A stretch of DNA of 64,000 nt, from assembly GCF_902167145.1 (NCBI RefSeq), contig NC_050096.1:265134622-265198621 (forward strand), in the 5' to 3' direction. Below are positions 1 to 12,080 of this stretch, one piece after another (positions within the stretch are counted from its first letter, which is position 1; each line of letters opens with the position of its first letter). The notes beneath the pieces are model-generated. The model had not been told where the DNA came from, did no database searches, and was given only the letters and a program-made list of their open reading frames with translations. The position numbers and the translations under genes were made by a program. This DNA comes from Zea mays (lineage: Eukaryota > Streptophyta > Magnoliopsida > Poales > Poaceae).

Positions 1-682
1 TAAGATTAGGAATAAAAAGATTAGGAACTATTGGAGATGCTCTAAGGTCTAGGTCTACAGCTGGCTATGGAGATCTTATGGTCAACCATCGAGGGAGGTA
101 AAGGACACCATTGGATTAGAGGGAACGTGGTGAGGGGCACAGATGCATTAGATGGAGCACGTTGAAGAGCGCAATTAGATCAGAGGGAGGGCCAAGAGGA
201 GGATGACCAAAGCGAGTAGGTGAAGCAACATAAGTTAAGAGAGCAGGAAGTAGATGACTTTCTTCTAGCTTGTAAGGCTAACCGCAACGGAGCCTCCTAA
301 AGCTTCTCCTAAAGCTTTAAAGGCACCCTAAAGCTGTAGCGGTTGCCCCAAAAAAGGACCCTAAATTTAGGGACCATTGCTTCTATCCCTAAATCTAGGG
401 TGTCCTCTCTCTCCCTCTATTTTTTATACTCTAAACTACTAAGTAAACATAGAATTTATATAAACATACCAATTTAGATTGACAAATATGTATGTAAAAA
501 CATATTTAAAATATTTTACGAATATGGTATATTGTGTATATAGGGGATGGATTTAGAGGGAACCAGTGCGAGCGCTAAAATTTAGGGAGATGGAATCTTT
601 TAGAGGATGATTAAAAGTGAAATTTAGGGAATGATGTAGAATCTAAGTTTTTTATGGCGGCGGTGCTCGACCTGGAATCAAG
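1..682. other. AT-rich flank, no gene recognised
   Basis: Non-coding, AT-rich sequence with no open frame of note and no recognisable transposon end. A short repeated motif (aaagcttct / aaagcttta around 298-320) is visible but too small to classify. Confidence 0.5.
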
Positions 683-1531
683 GCCGGCTCTAGCACTAGG
701 CGGGAGGGGCGACTGTCTAGGGCCCAAGCAACAAGGGGCACAATTTTTTTCAAAGAATTATTCTCAATATAGAATTCTATTACACAATTTTTAAAAATGG
801 CATTTCAGATTTTGCCTATAAAATCGTATTCCCTGAGTTTTATCTAGATCTCTCTTCTTATTAAATTCTTGTCATATCATCAAATTTTATGATATGGCGA
901 GCTATTTAATGAAGATGAAACTTAAATAAAATCTCCACTTAGGAAAGCCTAATACCAAACCAGCTTGTCCGATCTCTTCTCTTGAAGGTATATTCTTATA
1001 TGGATCCGTATATGGATCCCTGATTATTTATCTTACATCATCTATATATTAGGATAGTAGTATTTCCTTATGAATTTAGTTCTAAAAGTTCGTCTAAGAA
1101 GCATCTATTTAGTGCTCAAAAGAGGAACAAAAGAAAGAGAGGTCGTCAGCCTCATATGAAAGGACTTTCTCAAAGTCAAAGTTACTGAAAATTTTTGAGG
1201 TCAACTATATCGCAAGAAAGATTAAATAGATTAGCTACATGTTATATCGAGAGGGGGTATATTGGAAAACGTTGATCTGAAAATTGTTCTCACAGATTTT
1301 GCTTCAAGAAATACTCAACAAAGTTATTTATTTTAAGACATTATAACTATATGTAATCTAAAATTATTTAATGCCCTAAATTTTATTCTCACTTGATGTG
1401 ATCGTATATATTTAGTATTGTTTTACTATTTCATTTTCTTCTATTTTACTATAATTATTGACTATACAAATGAAAAAAAAGACCCAAACTTTGGGACTGG
1501 TCTAGGGCCCACCAAAACCCCGAGCCGACCC
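683..1531 (+). mobile_element. Degraded hAT-type relic
   Basis: The left edge has ggccggctctagcac followed by an ...ctagggcccaag stretch. The right edge, read on the other strand, has a related ggtcggctc...gggccctag stretch, so imperfect terminal inverted repeats seem present. The interior (about 1165-1330) resembles the C-terminal end of a hAT transposase of the zinc-finger-MYM/TTF type. No clear target duplication was found, so the ends are approximate. Confidence 0.4.
1165..1335 (+). pseudogene. hAT transposase C-terminal fragment
   Basis: Translated on the plus strand with frame changes, this stretch resembles the conserved tail of plant hAT proteins annotated as zinc finger MYM-type/TTF-type. 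That tail reads: serine-lysine-leucine, a conserved tyrosine, an 'isRG-ILENVDLK' stretch, then an 'FASRN' stretch. It holds several stop codons and cannot make a protein. It is read as the relic of a transposase inside the surrounding hAT-like element. The assignment rests on remembered motif similarity only. Confidence 0.35.
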
Positions 1532-1709
1532 TTCCTAGCATTGTGTGAAATTGTGAAAACATGTAATGACTTGAAGGCTATTCGTTTCAGATTAAAGTCG
1601 GCTATTTGGACTGGTGAAACTATAATCTACAGAGACAAAAATATTGTAGAAACAGTAGAAGCCAATATAGATTAAAACCAAAGCAGTAGCATGTTGCTCT
1701 ACAGTATAA

Positions 1710-2100
1710 GGCTGTCCGCAGTGATCTACTCGATCACGTACGCTACAAAGGTAGCGTCGAATATGGAGTAACGCGATGACTGCAACGGCAAACTCTACGT
1801 ACTACTCTATCACGCAGTAAGGAGAGAGGAACACTATATACAGCGTACGCTCGTTTCTACTCTACGTACTGTTCCTGGCTGACAGCGCTGTTGGGAGTTC
1901 GGAGGGATAGACAGTGGCAGGCGCGGTGGGATAGAATAGTGTGGGAAAAATATAATATAATATATGGTAGTTGGTATATGGTAGATATATAGAGTAATTG
2001 TGACCGCGGATGATTGTGGTATAGAGTAGAGAATCTCGCTGACCAGGATGAAATATTTCTTTTAGAGTAGAAATTTAGGGTTCCACGAGTGCGGATAGCC
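1710..2100. mobile_element. Tourist (PIF/Harbinger-type) MITE, 391 bp
   Basis: The ends are inverted repeats (left ggctgtccgcagtg, right reading ggctatccgcactc on the other strand), flanked by a direct TAA at 1707-1709 and 2101-2103. A 3-bp TWA duplication and this kind of end fit Tourist MITEs. A second copy in opposite orientation lies at 56881-57281, and the two share a long stretch (left part of one, right part of the other) including gagattctctactcta. Confidence 0.75.
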
Positions 2101-2103
2101 TAA

Positions 2104-5100
2104 TAAAGCAGTGGGGCTGTCTGACTGTGAGGCAGGCTTTTAGATATGCCGGAGACTATCGCCTCCTAGCCACCTTTTTCTTTGTTTTCTTCGTCGTACT
2201 CATGTATTTCCCGCCGAGGACGAGCGCATGGAACGGTGATCATTCAAGGCCTGTGCCTGTCGGTGTCCGCAGCAACAAGTACCGCACCAAAATCAACAAG
2301 GATTTAATGGCCCCCCGGGCCCCGGCCCATCCCACCTCCCTCCCGTGCTCTGTGGTCCGAGCATTGTTCAGACCTGCTAGCTTCCATTTACCGGGCTTGT
2401 GATAGTGCGTTGTTCAGGTGGCTGGGGGGGAGCTGGTCTGTCTGAATTGTAAAAAGAAAACAAAAAAAAACAGCTGAACTTCAATTACATATCCAAATGT
2501 TTGTGATAGAACTTGCTTGCAGCATCCTAGCTAGGAGTAGGTTTTCAAACTTTGGAGACGCGCCCGCAGAATAAGCACATTCGTGCTAGCAGTGCTCCCA
2601 GCTTGCCTTGAAAAAAATTCAGAATAAAAAAACATAATACCCAAAATCCATGACATCGAATTAGAGCATATTTGGATCAACTAAGAGCCTATTTCGAAGC
2701 ACTCAGAGTTTTTAAGAATCTGGTTTATAGAAATTAGGATGCTTCCAAACATGTCAGTTTCTAGAAATTGAATTCCCCGAATCCCTATTTCTAAAAAAAC
2801 CAAGAAGTTAGCCTTCTCTAACTAAAACCTAATTTTATCTGGCAAATTACATACTGCTCTTAGTTGGTTTGGGGCAAACTAGGTGATTGACATCACTCCC
2901 AGGCATATGTATGCGATCCCCTCGTTGCCTGCTCTGTCCGATTTGAATGTTTAATTACTATTTAAAATTTTAAACTAAAAATATGAGTTCAATCTGTATT
3001 TAAAATTTGGTAGCAAAGAAAAATAAAGAGAATAATTGAATTAATTACTTTTAAAATAGATTAAGTGTAGACTCGTGTATTGAAAAAACTAGAAACCTGT
3101 TTCTAAGAAACTAACTTCTAAACACGCACACCTAGTTTAATTTTTCCCCATAAACCAGTTTCTTAGACTTTGTAAGGGTAAGAGCTGACTATAATCTTTG
3201 TTGATTCAAACTAGGGGCTGATTGAGCTAGTCCCTTTCATTAGGTCATCCAACACAACAAAATTTATTCCTTCAAAAGACTTTGTTTCTCTAGCTTAACT
3301 CTATTGTTTTTTAGTGGAGCTGACCCTAATGCCACTTCTGATCAGCTTCGCCCCCGCTTCAAACCTAACACATATAGGTTAAACCTTGTACATGAAGTGA
3401 TGACAAGAGTATAAGGGACGTGCACGTGTATGTGAGCCTATTTAACATGAGGACCTAGCTTGTAAGTATTATTATGGGCATAGATTATTTAGTGACATAT
3501 CCCATTGATGAAATAAAATATAAAACTATATATAAAAATTGAGGAAAAACATTAGTAGCTAAAGCATAGAGTCATTTCATTACACACAAAGAAATAAAAT
3601 ATGAAGTGATCATTTGAAGTATTATAGGTCATTGAGCATGTTGACACTTTATGTGGCAAACAGAAATCCACAAACGCACAAGGATATTAATAAAATTTTC
3701 ACTTAGGAGTACTCTAAGACATGGGATTATTATGGAGAACATGAAATGAATTAGTTAAGGGTTAATATCATTCCAAGAATAGTAACAAGGGTAAATTATG
3801 GTTGGCAAACATGATATCTATGGTTTCTAAGATACTTTGGAAATATTAACCAAGATTTTACCATGATTGTTTACTCTACGGCACCATCCAAGATATCAAT
3901 GAAAAAGGATGGGAATGGTTGATAGGTACAAACTATTTTGGAGCCCTATAATGTATGAACCTATACAAACATGGTGGATTATGAAGGCTAGATTAGCCTA
4001 TCACCACCTGCTATCTACCATAACTATCAGCGTGGCAAACGATATCTACATGTAACTTATATCCTAAACATCATGTTTACCCTAGAGACTTGTTACTCTA
4101 ACTTGGATCCCTTCAAATTCAATAGAGCACTCTATAAGAGAGATGAACCAGTAAACACTAACAGTTTGACACTTAATCAACATATATAGGAGATGCCATG
4201 TGTTACTAGAACAAGAGTTGCATCCACTGAGATACGGGTAGAAGATGCTGATAGCCCTAGATCCTCTTTAAGATTCCAAACACTTTCTCCCTATTTTGTA
4301 AGACTAAAGTGGTATGGATTCACTAGTGAGTGGGATCTCGTTGCTTCTATGCTTGATATTGGCACCAAACGTGGTATTTACAGGGACATTGAGTAGAGGG
4401 GGTACTTGTAAGATAGTGTGGAGCAATGGATCTTCTAGGTGTGATCGATTGACCTCCTTAATGGTTGGTCAACTCTTGGATATATCGCCTCATCTCCTAT
4501 GCACTCCTAATGGCGACAAACAAATATCTTAGGTTGTTCAAAGCAATTTGGTCTCTCGGCTAGGTCGACTGGCCTCACTAAGCTCCACCCAAAGTGAGCC
4601 CAACAACATATTTCGTCCATCCTAAGGCAGTGGATTGGTCATTAGTCCACATGATCTTGCATACGAGTTTTTAGTAAAGTGAAATTTTTTTGGACTTGTT
4701 GTATGGACCCATGAATCCAAGTGACCTCCATTTGGCTCCATCGTGTTCACTATTGCAAAGGGTCATTGGATCAACATGTGAGTAGCAACCTAAGTGTGTT
4801 TATTCTACATGGATCGAAGAGGAAAGCATGGGTGAGCATGGGCTAGGTCAACGATCGTAGATCATATCGCTTGTACCCCCTCCCCCGTCAACCAATTCTA
4901 GCCCAACTTATGTATATTTATCTCTACACTCACATTGTCATCAAAACTTATAGAATTTGTTAGAAACAAACCTAATGACTATGGTGGATATTATACATAT
5001 TTCCATATTAAGCATGCTGATGTTATGGAAAAAAGAGATAGTGACTATCAACAAGCTTCCCTGCACCTAGATCTTTGCTCGCCTCCTATGTAAAAGGTTA

Positions 5101-5775
5101 CGAACAAGAAATGACTTAGTCAATACTAAGACAGATCTGATATATAACATCTTATTATATGAAGCGAGCATAAAGAATATTTCAAGTCACATGCTCATAC
5201 CTATGTGTTTTCAAAGTGGATGTGACATCATTTGGGATGGTTGAGAAGTGTGATAATTCTAATTTTGAGATTGTTATACTCTTGTTTCTCAAGTCATTTT
5301 AGACTTTTTATAATATCTTTCAAAATAAAGTATACATCATATTTCTCCTCATATGCATGGTGCCCTCAGATCACTCAGTATATGTGTGTGGGTATTCGTC
5401 ATCAAAATCTTTGTTTGTTTGTTTTGTCTCAAGATCCTACAACTGTAGCTTATGTGAAGTTTTGAATAGGCTAACTTGGAAAGCATACTTAGATTGTTTT
5501 TATTGAAATAGTGTTAGAGCATGGATCCATAGACAAAAATAATATACAAACGACGATCAAGAGTGCAGGTGTATGGGTATGAATGAAATCTTGACTTCTG
5601 GAATCATTCTGTTTCCATTTCCAAAAGTTTGAGACTATGGACTCTTTATTTCTCATCTCTTCTTCTTTTTCATCACCCTTTTTTCCAATTCTATATAAAT
5701 ATATCTTTTTCTTGGAACACGTGTTTGTGTATAGTGTGGTACAGTACAATGAAACATAGCGAAATGAATGGGAGT
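2104..5775. other. Intergenic AT-rich DNA
   Basis: No gene is supported. Open frames at 2127-2402, 4193-4396, 4314-4532 and 5232-5465 are short and have no recognisable domain. Around 2660-3190 there are weakly inverted stretches (tttctagaaattg / ctgtttctaagaaac) that may be an old MITE, but no end could be fixed. Confidence 0.5.
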
Positions 5776-6603
5776 AATACCTCCGTATCTAAATAAATCA
5801 GTTTTTATAGTTGTTTTAAATCATAGTTTTGAAGGTTTAACTATATATATAAATTTATAGAAAAGAGTGACAAGATTTATTACACAAAATTAGTATCATT
5901 AGATACACAACTAACTACATTTTCATGGTGTAGCTCTTTACATAGAGACCACGTATTCTTGCATTTTTGTATAGTAAACTTGTAATTTTTAAAGAAAGCG
6001 CTAATTTTTATAAACATTATTTGAGATTCGTAACCAGTAGATATAAGTGGTACTATGTACAAACACGTACATACATATCATGAAGCCATTACAAATCACC
6101 TAGCTAGATGAGAAGCACGTAATAAATGTGTAAGCGTATTTGAGCTGTACACTCAAAATACTAAGTACGTACTCTCGTATACAGTATAGTATGTACTCCT
6201 CCACTAGCTGTACTGTTTTCTATTCATTGCTTTGTGTACCTGGAAAGACGTAGTACTACTGTTGGGTCATTAAGTCCCTCGGAAATCAGAACAAGTCAGT
6301 TCGCGCATTGAAGCCAAGCCGTGACTTAAACGGTGTGACATCAATAATGAGGCGTGTTTAATTCTGTAGCATGGTCGCAGGTATTAATGAGCGCTAGAGC
6401 GATCGACTGGCAGTACTAGTATCTTTGTTTCCGTTTACTACTCGATCTCGATGAGGAATCGAGCGAGGATTACCTAGATTCTTACACACATATATATTCT
6501 TACACAGGGTGATTAAAATACCTATTAAACTTTAGTGGTCGCAAAACAATCAAACAGGGCGATTAAAATAGATCGCATAAACTCTAGTCTATTAGTCACC
6601 AAG
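5776..6603. other. Intergenic; possible Stowaway-type end
   Basis: At 5778-5810 the text acctccgtatctaaataaatcag resembles the start of Stowaway MITEs (cctccgt...taaat), but no matching opposite end was found. The rest to 6603 holds nothing recognisable. Confidence 0.3.
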
Positions 6604-6611
6604 ATGACTAA

Positions 6612-6768
6612 GGGATTGTTTATTTAGAATTATAATCTGTCCATATTATATAATCTAACTAATTTTAAACTAACACCTAGTTCAACATAAGTAAGATTAC
6701 CTAGTTCAAAATAATTTAGATTATATAATCTGAATAGCTTATAGTCCCAAACAAATAGAACATAAACT
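6612..6768. repeat. Small MITE-like inverted repeat
   Basis: Ends gggattgtttattta...ttataatctg and, inverted, ctatttgtttgggactataa...cagattatataatct are similar. The interior is rich in attatataatct. The same motif family recurs at 6816-6925 and in the MITE pair at 40287-40891, so this is probably a diverged relative. Exact ends are uncertain. Confidence 0.4.
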
Positions 6769-6815
6769 TGCACACCTTTACATGATTTGTTGAGCACACA
6801 AAGAAGACCAGAACT

Positions 6816-6925
6816 ATGGGTGTTTGTTTGGATTATAATCTGTCTAGATTATATATTTGGATTATAATCTACCTAGATTATATAATCCAACAATTTTTGA
6901 ACTAAGTATTAGTTCAAAATGAAGA
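6816..6925. repeat. Truncated copy of the same MITE family
   Basis: Begins gggtgtttgtttggattataatctgtctagattata and holds several attataatct/agattata repeats, but has no matching right end. It seems cut off by the CACTA-related sequence that follows. Confidence 0.35.
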
Positions 6926-7252
6926 TCGGATAGATTTCTACACACATAGTGGGTGGCAAATTTCAGGAAATAGTCTCAAATTTTTATCAGAGTCTCTATA
7001 TATAATATCATGATATGCCGACAAGTTTCATAATTTTATGGCTTTGTTTGTGTTTTATACAATTTTAAAACAACTAGATCACAAGTTTACATTCATGTTC
7101 CGTGACCATGTTGCTCGAAAATTCCAGTCTGTTACTGAAATAGGCCGTAATTTGTGCTAAATAACATGAATTGCATTTTTGCATTTATTGTTTTCCATTT
7201 TTCGAGTTACTTGCAATTCAAATCTAAATTATCCGAACAAATTCAATTAAAC

Positions 7253-7874
7253 TGTTGACGCCTTTTTGAGCGCCAAACACTCAACAAGAACTGTGGCAGT
7301 GCTCTCTGGTCAGACGTGGACGGTCCGCGGTCAGGGGCCGGACGGTCCGCGACCTGGCGCAGGGGCTAGGGTTTCCTGTCTGAGGCCGGACGGTCCGCGT
7401 GTGCGCAGGGGTGGCGGAAGATCACCGGCGGCGCTTGGATCTCGCTCCCGGGAGGGACCCCGTCGGGGAGGAGAGATCCTAGGAGTTGTCTAGGCTCGGG
7501 CAGGCCGACCTAGACTCCTCTAATCCACGTAGAGTCAAAGAGAGGCGAAGAATTTGGGGATCGGAAGGCTAAACTAGAACTAGACTAGAACTACTCCTAG
7601 GAAATAAAAGCGAAATAGAAGTGTTTTGATTCGATTGATGATTACAAATCGGCCGTATACCTCTCTATTTATAGAGGAGGGGGGCTGGACCCTTTACACA
7701 ACTGATTTCCGAGCTAATTCCGCGAATCTAGCTAACAACCGTAGCACAAAACTCGGAACCCTAATCTGCTCTGCGCACGCGCGGACCGTCTGGCCCACAG
7801 ACGCGGACTGTCCGGACCGCGGACTGTCCGGCCTCAGGGCCAGACCGTCCGCACGCTCATTTTGGTGCCAAACA
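7253..7874 (-). repeat. 3' LTR of the gypsy element (622 bp)
   Basis: Starts tgttgacgcc and ends ggtgccaaaca. It carries several GGACNGTCC-type palindromes (for example near 7318, 7337, 7387 and 7804-7830). A TATA-like cctctataaatagag reads on the minus strand at 7663-7678. It is 57 bp longer than its partner because the block at about 7788-7845 is missing from the other LTR. Confidence 0.9.
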
Positions 7875-7896
7875 TATGCCCCCTGCCTTTTGGTGG
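7875..7896 (-). other. Polypurine tract of the gypsy element
   Basis: On the minus strand the bases just before the 3' LTR read ccaccaaaaggcagggggca followed by ta. This purine-rich tract next to the LTR is the usual plus-strand primer site of LTR retrotransposons. Confidence 0.75.
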
Positions 7897-8021
7897 AGTT
7901 GGGCAAACCAAAAGCATCTTAACTCAATGTGATCACATCGGTTTTCTTAAGCATCTTGCCACATACTAGGATGGTACTGCTTGAGGAAACGCCCATTCAA
8001 AGCTTTAGGTAAATCCTTGCC

Positions 8022-9119
8022 TTATAATGTTTGTAGTAAATAGGCGTTACCAGATTTTACCTGTTTTACTTTATAAGGACCCTCCCAGCTTGGCGACCAT
8101 TTTCCAAACTTCCGGTCTTTATTCCTTAGAGGCAGGACGGTCTTCCACACCAGGTCCCCTACTTGAAATGACATTGCTTTGACCTTCTTGTTGTAGGCCC
8201 TGGCTACCATGATCTTGTCCTTTTCTATTGCTCCCAAAGCTATCACCCTCTTGTCGGTCATCTCATCAATATTATCCATCATTGCATTGTAATAATCAGT
8301 GAGAGTTAGATCATTTTGTCTGGCGAACCTGACAACATTCAAACTTATTTCCACAGGCAACACTGCTTCCTGTCCATAGACAAGCTCAAAAGGAGACACT
8401 TTAGTATCACTATGTTTAGATATTATGTGAGCCCATAAAGCTTCAGACAAAATCTTATGCCAATGCTTAGGATTATCATATATCTTCTTTTTTATCAAGT
8501 TAATCACTGTCCTATTACTAGACTCGGCATGTCCATTGGCCTGAGCATAATATGGAGATGAATTAAGCAACTTAATTCTATATAATTCAGCAAATTCACG
8601 TACCTCCTTTGACTTAAAAGAAGTCCCTTGATTCGTAGTCAAGGTCTAGGGAATGTCGAATCTATGAATAATATGCTCAGTTATGAACTCAATTACCTCC
8701 TTGTGTGTCATGTTCTTCAGAGCAACGGCTTCAGTCCATTTGGTAAAGTAGTTAGTGGCAACTAACACGAACCGATGCCCCTTTGATGATGAAGGATAAA
8801 TTTCCCGAATAAAGTCTAATCCCCATCCTCTGAAAGGCCAAGGCTTGATGATAGGATGTAATTCAGCTGCAGAGACCAACTGTAGGTCGCCAAATTTTTG
8901 ACACACTTGGCAACCCTTGTAGTACTTGAAACAATCAGCTATCATATTAGGCCAATAAAAATCAGACGTTCGCAACAACCACTTCATCTTTGGAGCCGAT
9001 TGATGGGTACCACAAATTCCTTCATGTACTTCGGCCATGGCTAATATAGCATCAGCTGGGCCCAAGCACTTAAGCAGGACGTCGTTGACTATTCGGTGGT
9101 AGAGCTCATCACTCATCAA
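8022..9119 (-). pseudogene. Integrase region of gypsy pol, interrupted
   Basis: Two frames in line on the minus strand encode an integrase. The upstream part (9119-8646) has the zinc-binding HHCC module (H...H then CQVCQK) and the start of the catalytic core with the GWGLDFI aspartate. The downstream part (8642-8022) has the 'TTNQGTSFKSKEV' stretch, the 'NGHAESSNRT' glutamate motif and a C-terminal 'FQVGDLVWK...WEGPYKV' module. The two frames are separated by a stop near 8646. The second aspartate motif, usually TDNG, reads TNQG here, so that catalytic residue also seems lost. It would have inserted cDNA copies into chromosomes. Not functional as it stands. Confidence 0.85.
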
Positions 9120-9279
9120 AACATACTTGAAAGCTGAACGCCGAATGTTCTTATCAGTCCTGACATTGGGATTTTGTAAATAATTAGTTATGGGCGTCCT
9201 CCAATCTCTTGCATCGGCTTCATTATCAGCCGAATCGATTAGGAGAACTTTCCTGATAACCCCGGACGGTCCGGCGTCT

Positions 9280-9760
9280 TCACGCGGACGGTCCGCGACC
9301 TGGGGATTTGGCCTTGCACTCGTTATTAGATTTTTCAGTATTGTGAAATTTCCCTCGCTTTACCCGATAACCTGATGCATCTTGTGCCAAATTGTTAGCT
9401 CTATGATTCTCAACCCTAGAGATATGTCGAATACTGAATTCATCAAAAGAATGGATTATGCTCCAACATTTTTCAAGGTAACTATTTAGAGTACCATCAA
9501 AACATTGATATTCTTCTAACACCTGTTGGACGACCAGCTGAGAATCACCAAATGCCTTCACATGTTTTACTCCCATACAGTTTAAAAGTTCCAAGCCGAA
9601 CAAAAGGGCTTCATATTCGGCTTGATTGTTAGTTCAATAAGTTTTCAATTGGCTAGAGAAGTCGAAGGAGACATTACTTGGTGAAACAAGCACAATGCCA
9701 ATCCCTTGCCCTTCATTGCAAACCGATCCATCAAAATATAAAGTCCAAGGAGTAATAGTG
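9280..9760 (-). pseudogene. Second RNase H-like domain (aRNH) of gypsy pol
   Basis: Minus-strand frames encode an RNase H fold: a 'YFDGSVCNEGQGIGIVLVSP' start near 9750-9690, then 'ALLFGLELLNCM' with the conserved glutamate, 'GDSQLVVQQVLEEY' with the conserved aspartate, and 'HISRVENHRANNLAQDAS' near the end. A second RNase H between the first one and integrase is typical of the Tat lineage. A frame change or stop near 9632 breaks it. The tail picks up a GGACGGTCC-type motif (about 9262-9298) translated as an extra linker. Confidence 0.75.
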
Positions 9761-9799
9761 AGGTATGACATGTCTAGTTTATGAATATCATTAATCCGA

Positions 9800-10238
9800 T
9801 GTTCTACAAGAAAATCCGCTACGACTTGGCCTTTCATAGATTTCAATGGTTCATAGGCCAAGTCATACTCTATGAGTGCATAAGCCCACTTACCAATTCT
9901 ACCACTCATAATTGGGTTATGCAACATGTATTTGATCACATCGGCTTGACTAGAAACAGTGCAATGACTAGACAGTAAATAACATCTACACTTGGCGCAT
10001 GCATAAAACAAGCATAGCATAACTTCTCAATAAAAGTGTACCTTGTTTCAGCATCCACCAACCTCCGACTTAAATATGTCACCACATGCTCCTTTCCTTC
10101 AGTTTCTTGTGTCAGAACAACCCCAATGACCTTATCTTCAGCTGCAATGTATAATCGGAATGGTACTCCTGCTCGTGGTGCTTTTAATACGGGAGCCGAA
10201 GACAACTATTTTTTAATGAGATCAAATGCTTCTTGCTG
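9800..10238 (-). pseudogene. RNase H region of gypsy pol, interrupted
   Basis: The minus strand encodes the first RNase H. The frame at 10205-9936 has 'LYIAAEDKVIGVVLTQETEGKEHVVTYLSRRL' and 'DAETRYT.IEKLCYA'; the frame below has 'NPIMSGRIGKWAYALIEYDL' and 'QVVADFLVEH'. This is the standard RNase H that follows reverse transcriptase in gypsy elements and digests the RNA of the RNA:DNA hybrid. It is split by frame changes around 9940-10020. Confidence 0.75.
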
Positions 10239-11075
10239 TTATACCCCCCAAGCGAATTTGGCATCATTATCAAGCCAAAGGATAGGGTTGAACGCATCAA
10301 TCTTCCCGGCTAGGTTAGAAATAAACCTTCGTAAATAATTCACCTTGCCGAGAAACTTCTGCACTTCGACCTTACAGGTCGGAGGTCCCACATTCCGAAT
10401 AGACTTAATTCGGTCAGGGTCTATCTCTATGCCATGTTCATGGATGATAAATCCTAAAAACTTACCAGACGACACCCTAAAATCACATTTACGTGGGTTC
10501 ATTTTCAAACCATACTGACACATTTTATCAAAGGCTTTGCGCAAATCAGCTATATGAGAACTAAACTCAGCCGATTTGACTACAATATCATCAATGTAGA
10601 CTTCCACAGTGTTTCTTAACAACTCATGGAAAATCAAATTTATAGCCCTCTGATAAGTAGCACCAGCATTTTTAAGACCAAATGTCATGACAATCCATTC
10701 AAATAAACCAATGAAAATCTGATTATATCTGGCATTACCATCAAGAAAGCTAATAATTCTATTTCCTGATGCATTATTGATTAATGTGTCGGTTATGGGC
10801 ATGGGATACTCATCTTTAGGAGTTGCTCTATTTAAATTGTGAAAATCAATGCATACTCTAAGCTTACCTGACTCCTTCTCCACCGGCACAACATTGGAGA
10901 CCCATTGTGCGTATCTGCAAGGTCTAATAAAATCAGCTTCTAGTAGCCGGTGGATTTCGTCCTTGATCCGTGGGAGAAGGTCTGGACGAAATGTTTTAGC
11001 TTTCTGCTTGAAAGGTCTGAAACCAGACTTAATAGGCAGTCGATGCTCTACGGTCTCTCGGCTTAATCCAGGCAT
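10239..11075 (-). pseudogene. Reverse transcriptase region of gypsy pol
   Basis: An open stretch of 278 codons holds a near-complete reverse transcriptase. It shows 'SNVVPVEKESGKLRVCIDFHNLN', 'YPMPITDTLI', 'FLDGNARYNQI', 'FGLKNAGATYQRAIN', the catalytic 'VYIDDIVVKS' at about residue 160, and 'GKFLGFIIHEHGIEIDP'. The YIDD form of the YxDD motif is common in plant gypsy elements. 'FLDGNARYNQI' replaces the more usual 'FLDGNAGYNQI', so a glycine to arginine change is likely. The frame is open, but the polyprotein on both sides is broken. Confidence 0.9.
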
Positions 11076-11576
11076 CTCAGTGTACTTCTAAGCAAAGCAA
11101 TCTGAATATTCCTTCAATAGACCGATCATCTCATTTCTAGGATCGGTCTCCAGGGTCTTGTTTACAAAAGTCGGCCTTGGAGTTTTACCATCTCCTATGT
11201 CAATCTCCTCCAAAGGATCAGCCGATGTAAACCCCTGTCCTAGTTTATCAAGATCTCTGAATTCCTCTATCATGTCCCCCACAGAGGAATCAGATGATCT
11301 TTGTGTGATGGCGAGCTTTCTGGTCTCGGGGACCGAATCATCCATAACACTGTCTTTACGCTGCGATAGATGTTCGGTCTTAAAGTTCAAACTATTTTAT
11401 GAAAGACCAGACCATTCAGCCTTAGAAGCCGAACTGCCCATGACCAAAGACTCATGAACTTTGTGTGTACTCATCATTTAAACTTTATTTAGGATTTAGC
11501 CGATTCTCCATCGGCTCTAGCATTACAGGAATGAAACCCTTCTTATCTATACTTATGAATTGATAATCAGAAAAAT

Positions 11577-12060
11577 CTACTCCTGTGAGACATGTAGCAG
11601 TCTCATAAGTCCAGAGTACATGGGCATCGACCACAGCGATACATGAGCATGTACTTGTTCTACATCATCGCCTAGCCAGTGTATTAACATTTGATGTAAT
11701 GTAGAAGGTATACATTGATTGGCATGAATCCAATCTCTACCTAGGATTAAACTGTAATTTCCTTCTACATCAGCGACGAAGAATGCAGCAGCAAGGGTCT
11801 TAGTCCCGATGGTTAATTCAACGGACGTGACTCCCCTGGCTTTGATCGAACTATCAGTTCCAACACCGCTAAGGGTCATGTTGGTCTTGATAAGTTCGTC
11901 ATCTTGTTTACCTAATTTTCTGTATAATGAGTAAGGCATTAGATTTACAGCTACCCCTCCATCTACCAACATTTTAGCAATCGGTATCCCATCAATGTGA
12001 CCGCGCACGAAGAGCGGCTTTAAATGATTTACCGATTCCTTTGGTTTAGTAAAGGCGGCT
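11577..12060 (-). pseudogene. Protease region of gypsy pol
   Basis: The minus-strand frame has 'AKMLVDGGVAVNLMPYSLYRKLG' with a DGG triplet where retroviral-type aspartic proteases have DSG or DTG, and further on 'SLILGRDWIHA', the usual flap and ILG-RDW end. DGG at this place also occurs in other grass Tat-type elements as I recall, so it may be a family feature rather than a mutation. The enzyme would cut the gag-pol precursor. Sequence upstream and downstream is out of frame. Confidence 0.75.
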
Positions 12061-12080
12061 TCTTTAGGACCAAAATCAAA

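Noticed and set aside
2127..2402. 91-codon frame with a hydrophobic segment
   Set aside because: No known domain, no homologous context and little codon structure; lies just after a MITE.
7266..7493. 75-codon frame at the start of the gypsy LTR
   Set aside because: Lies wholly in LTR sequence and consists of palindromic motif translation.
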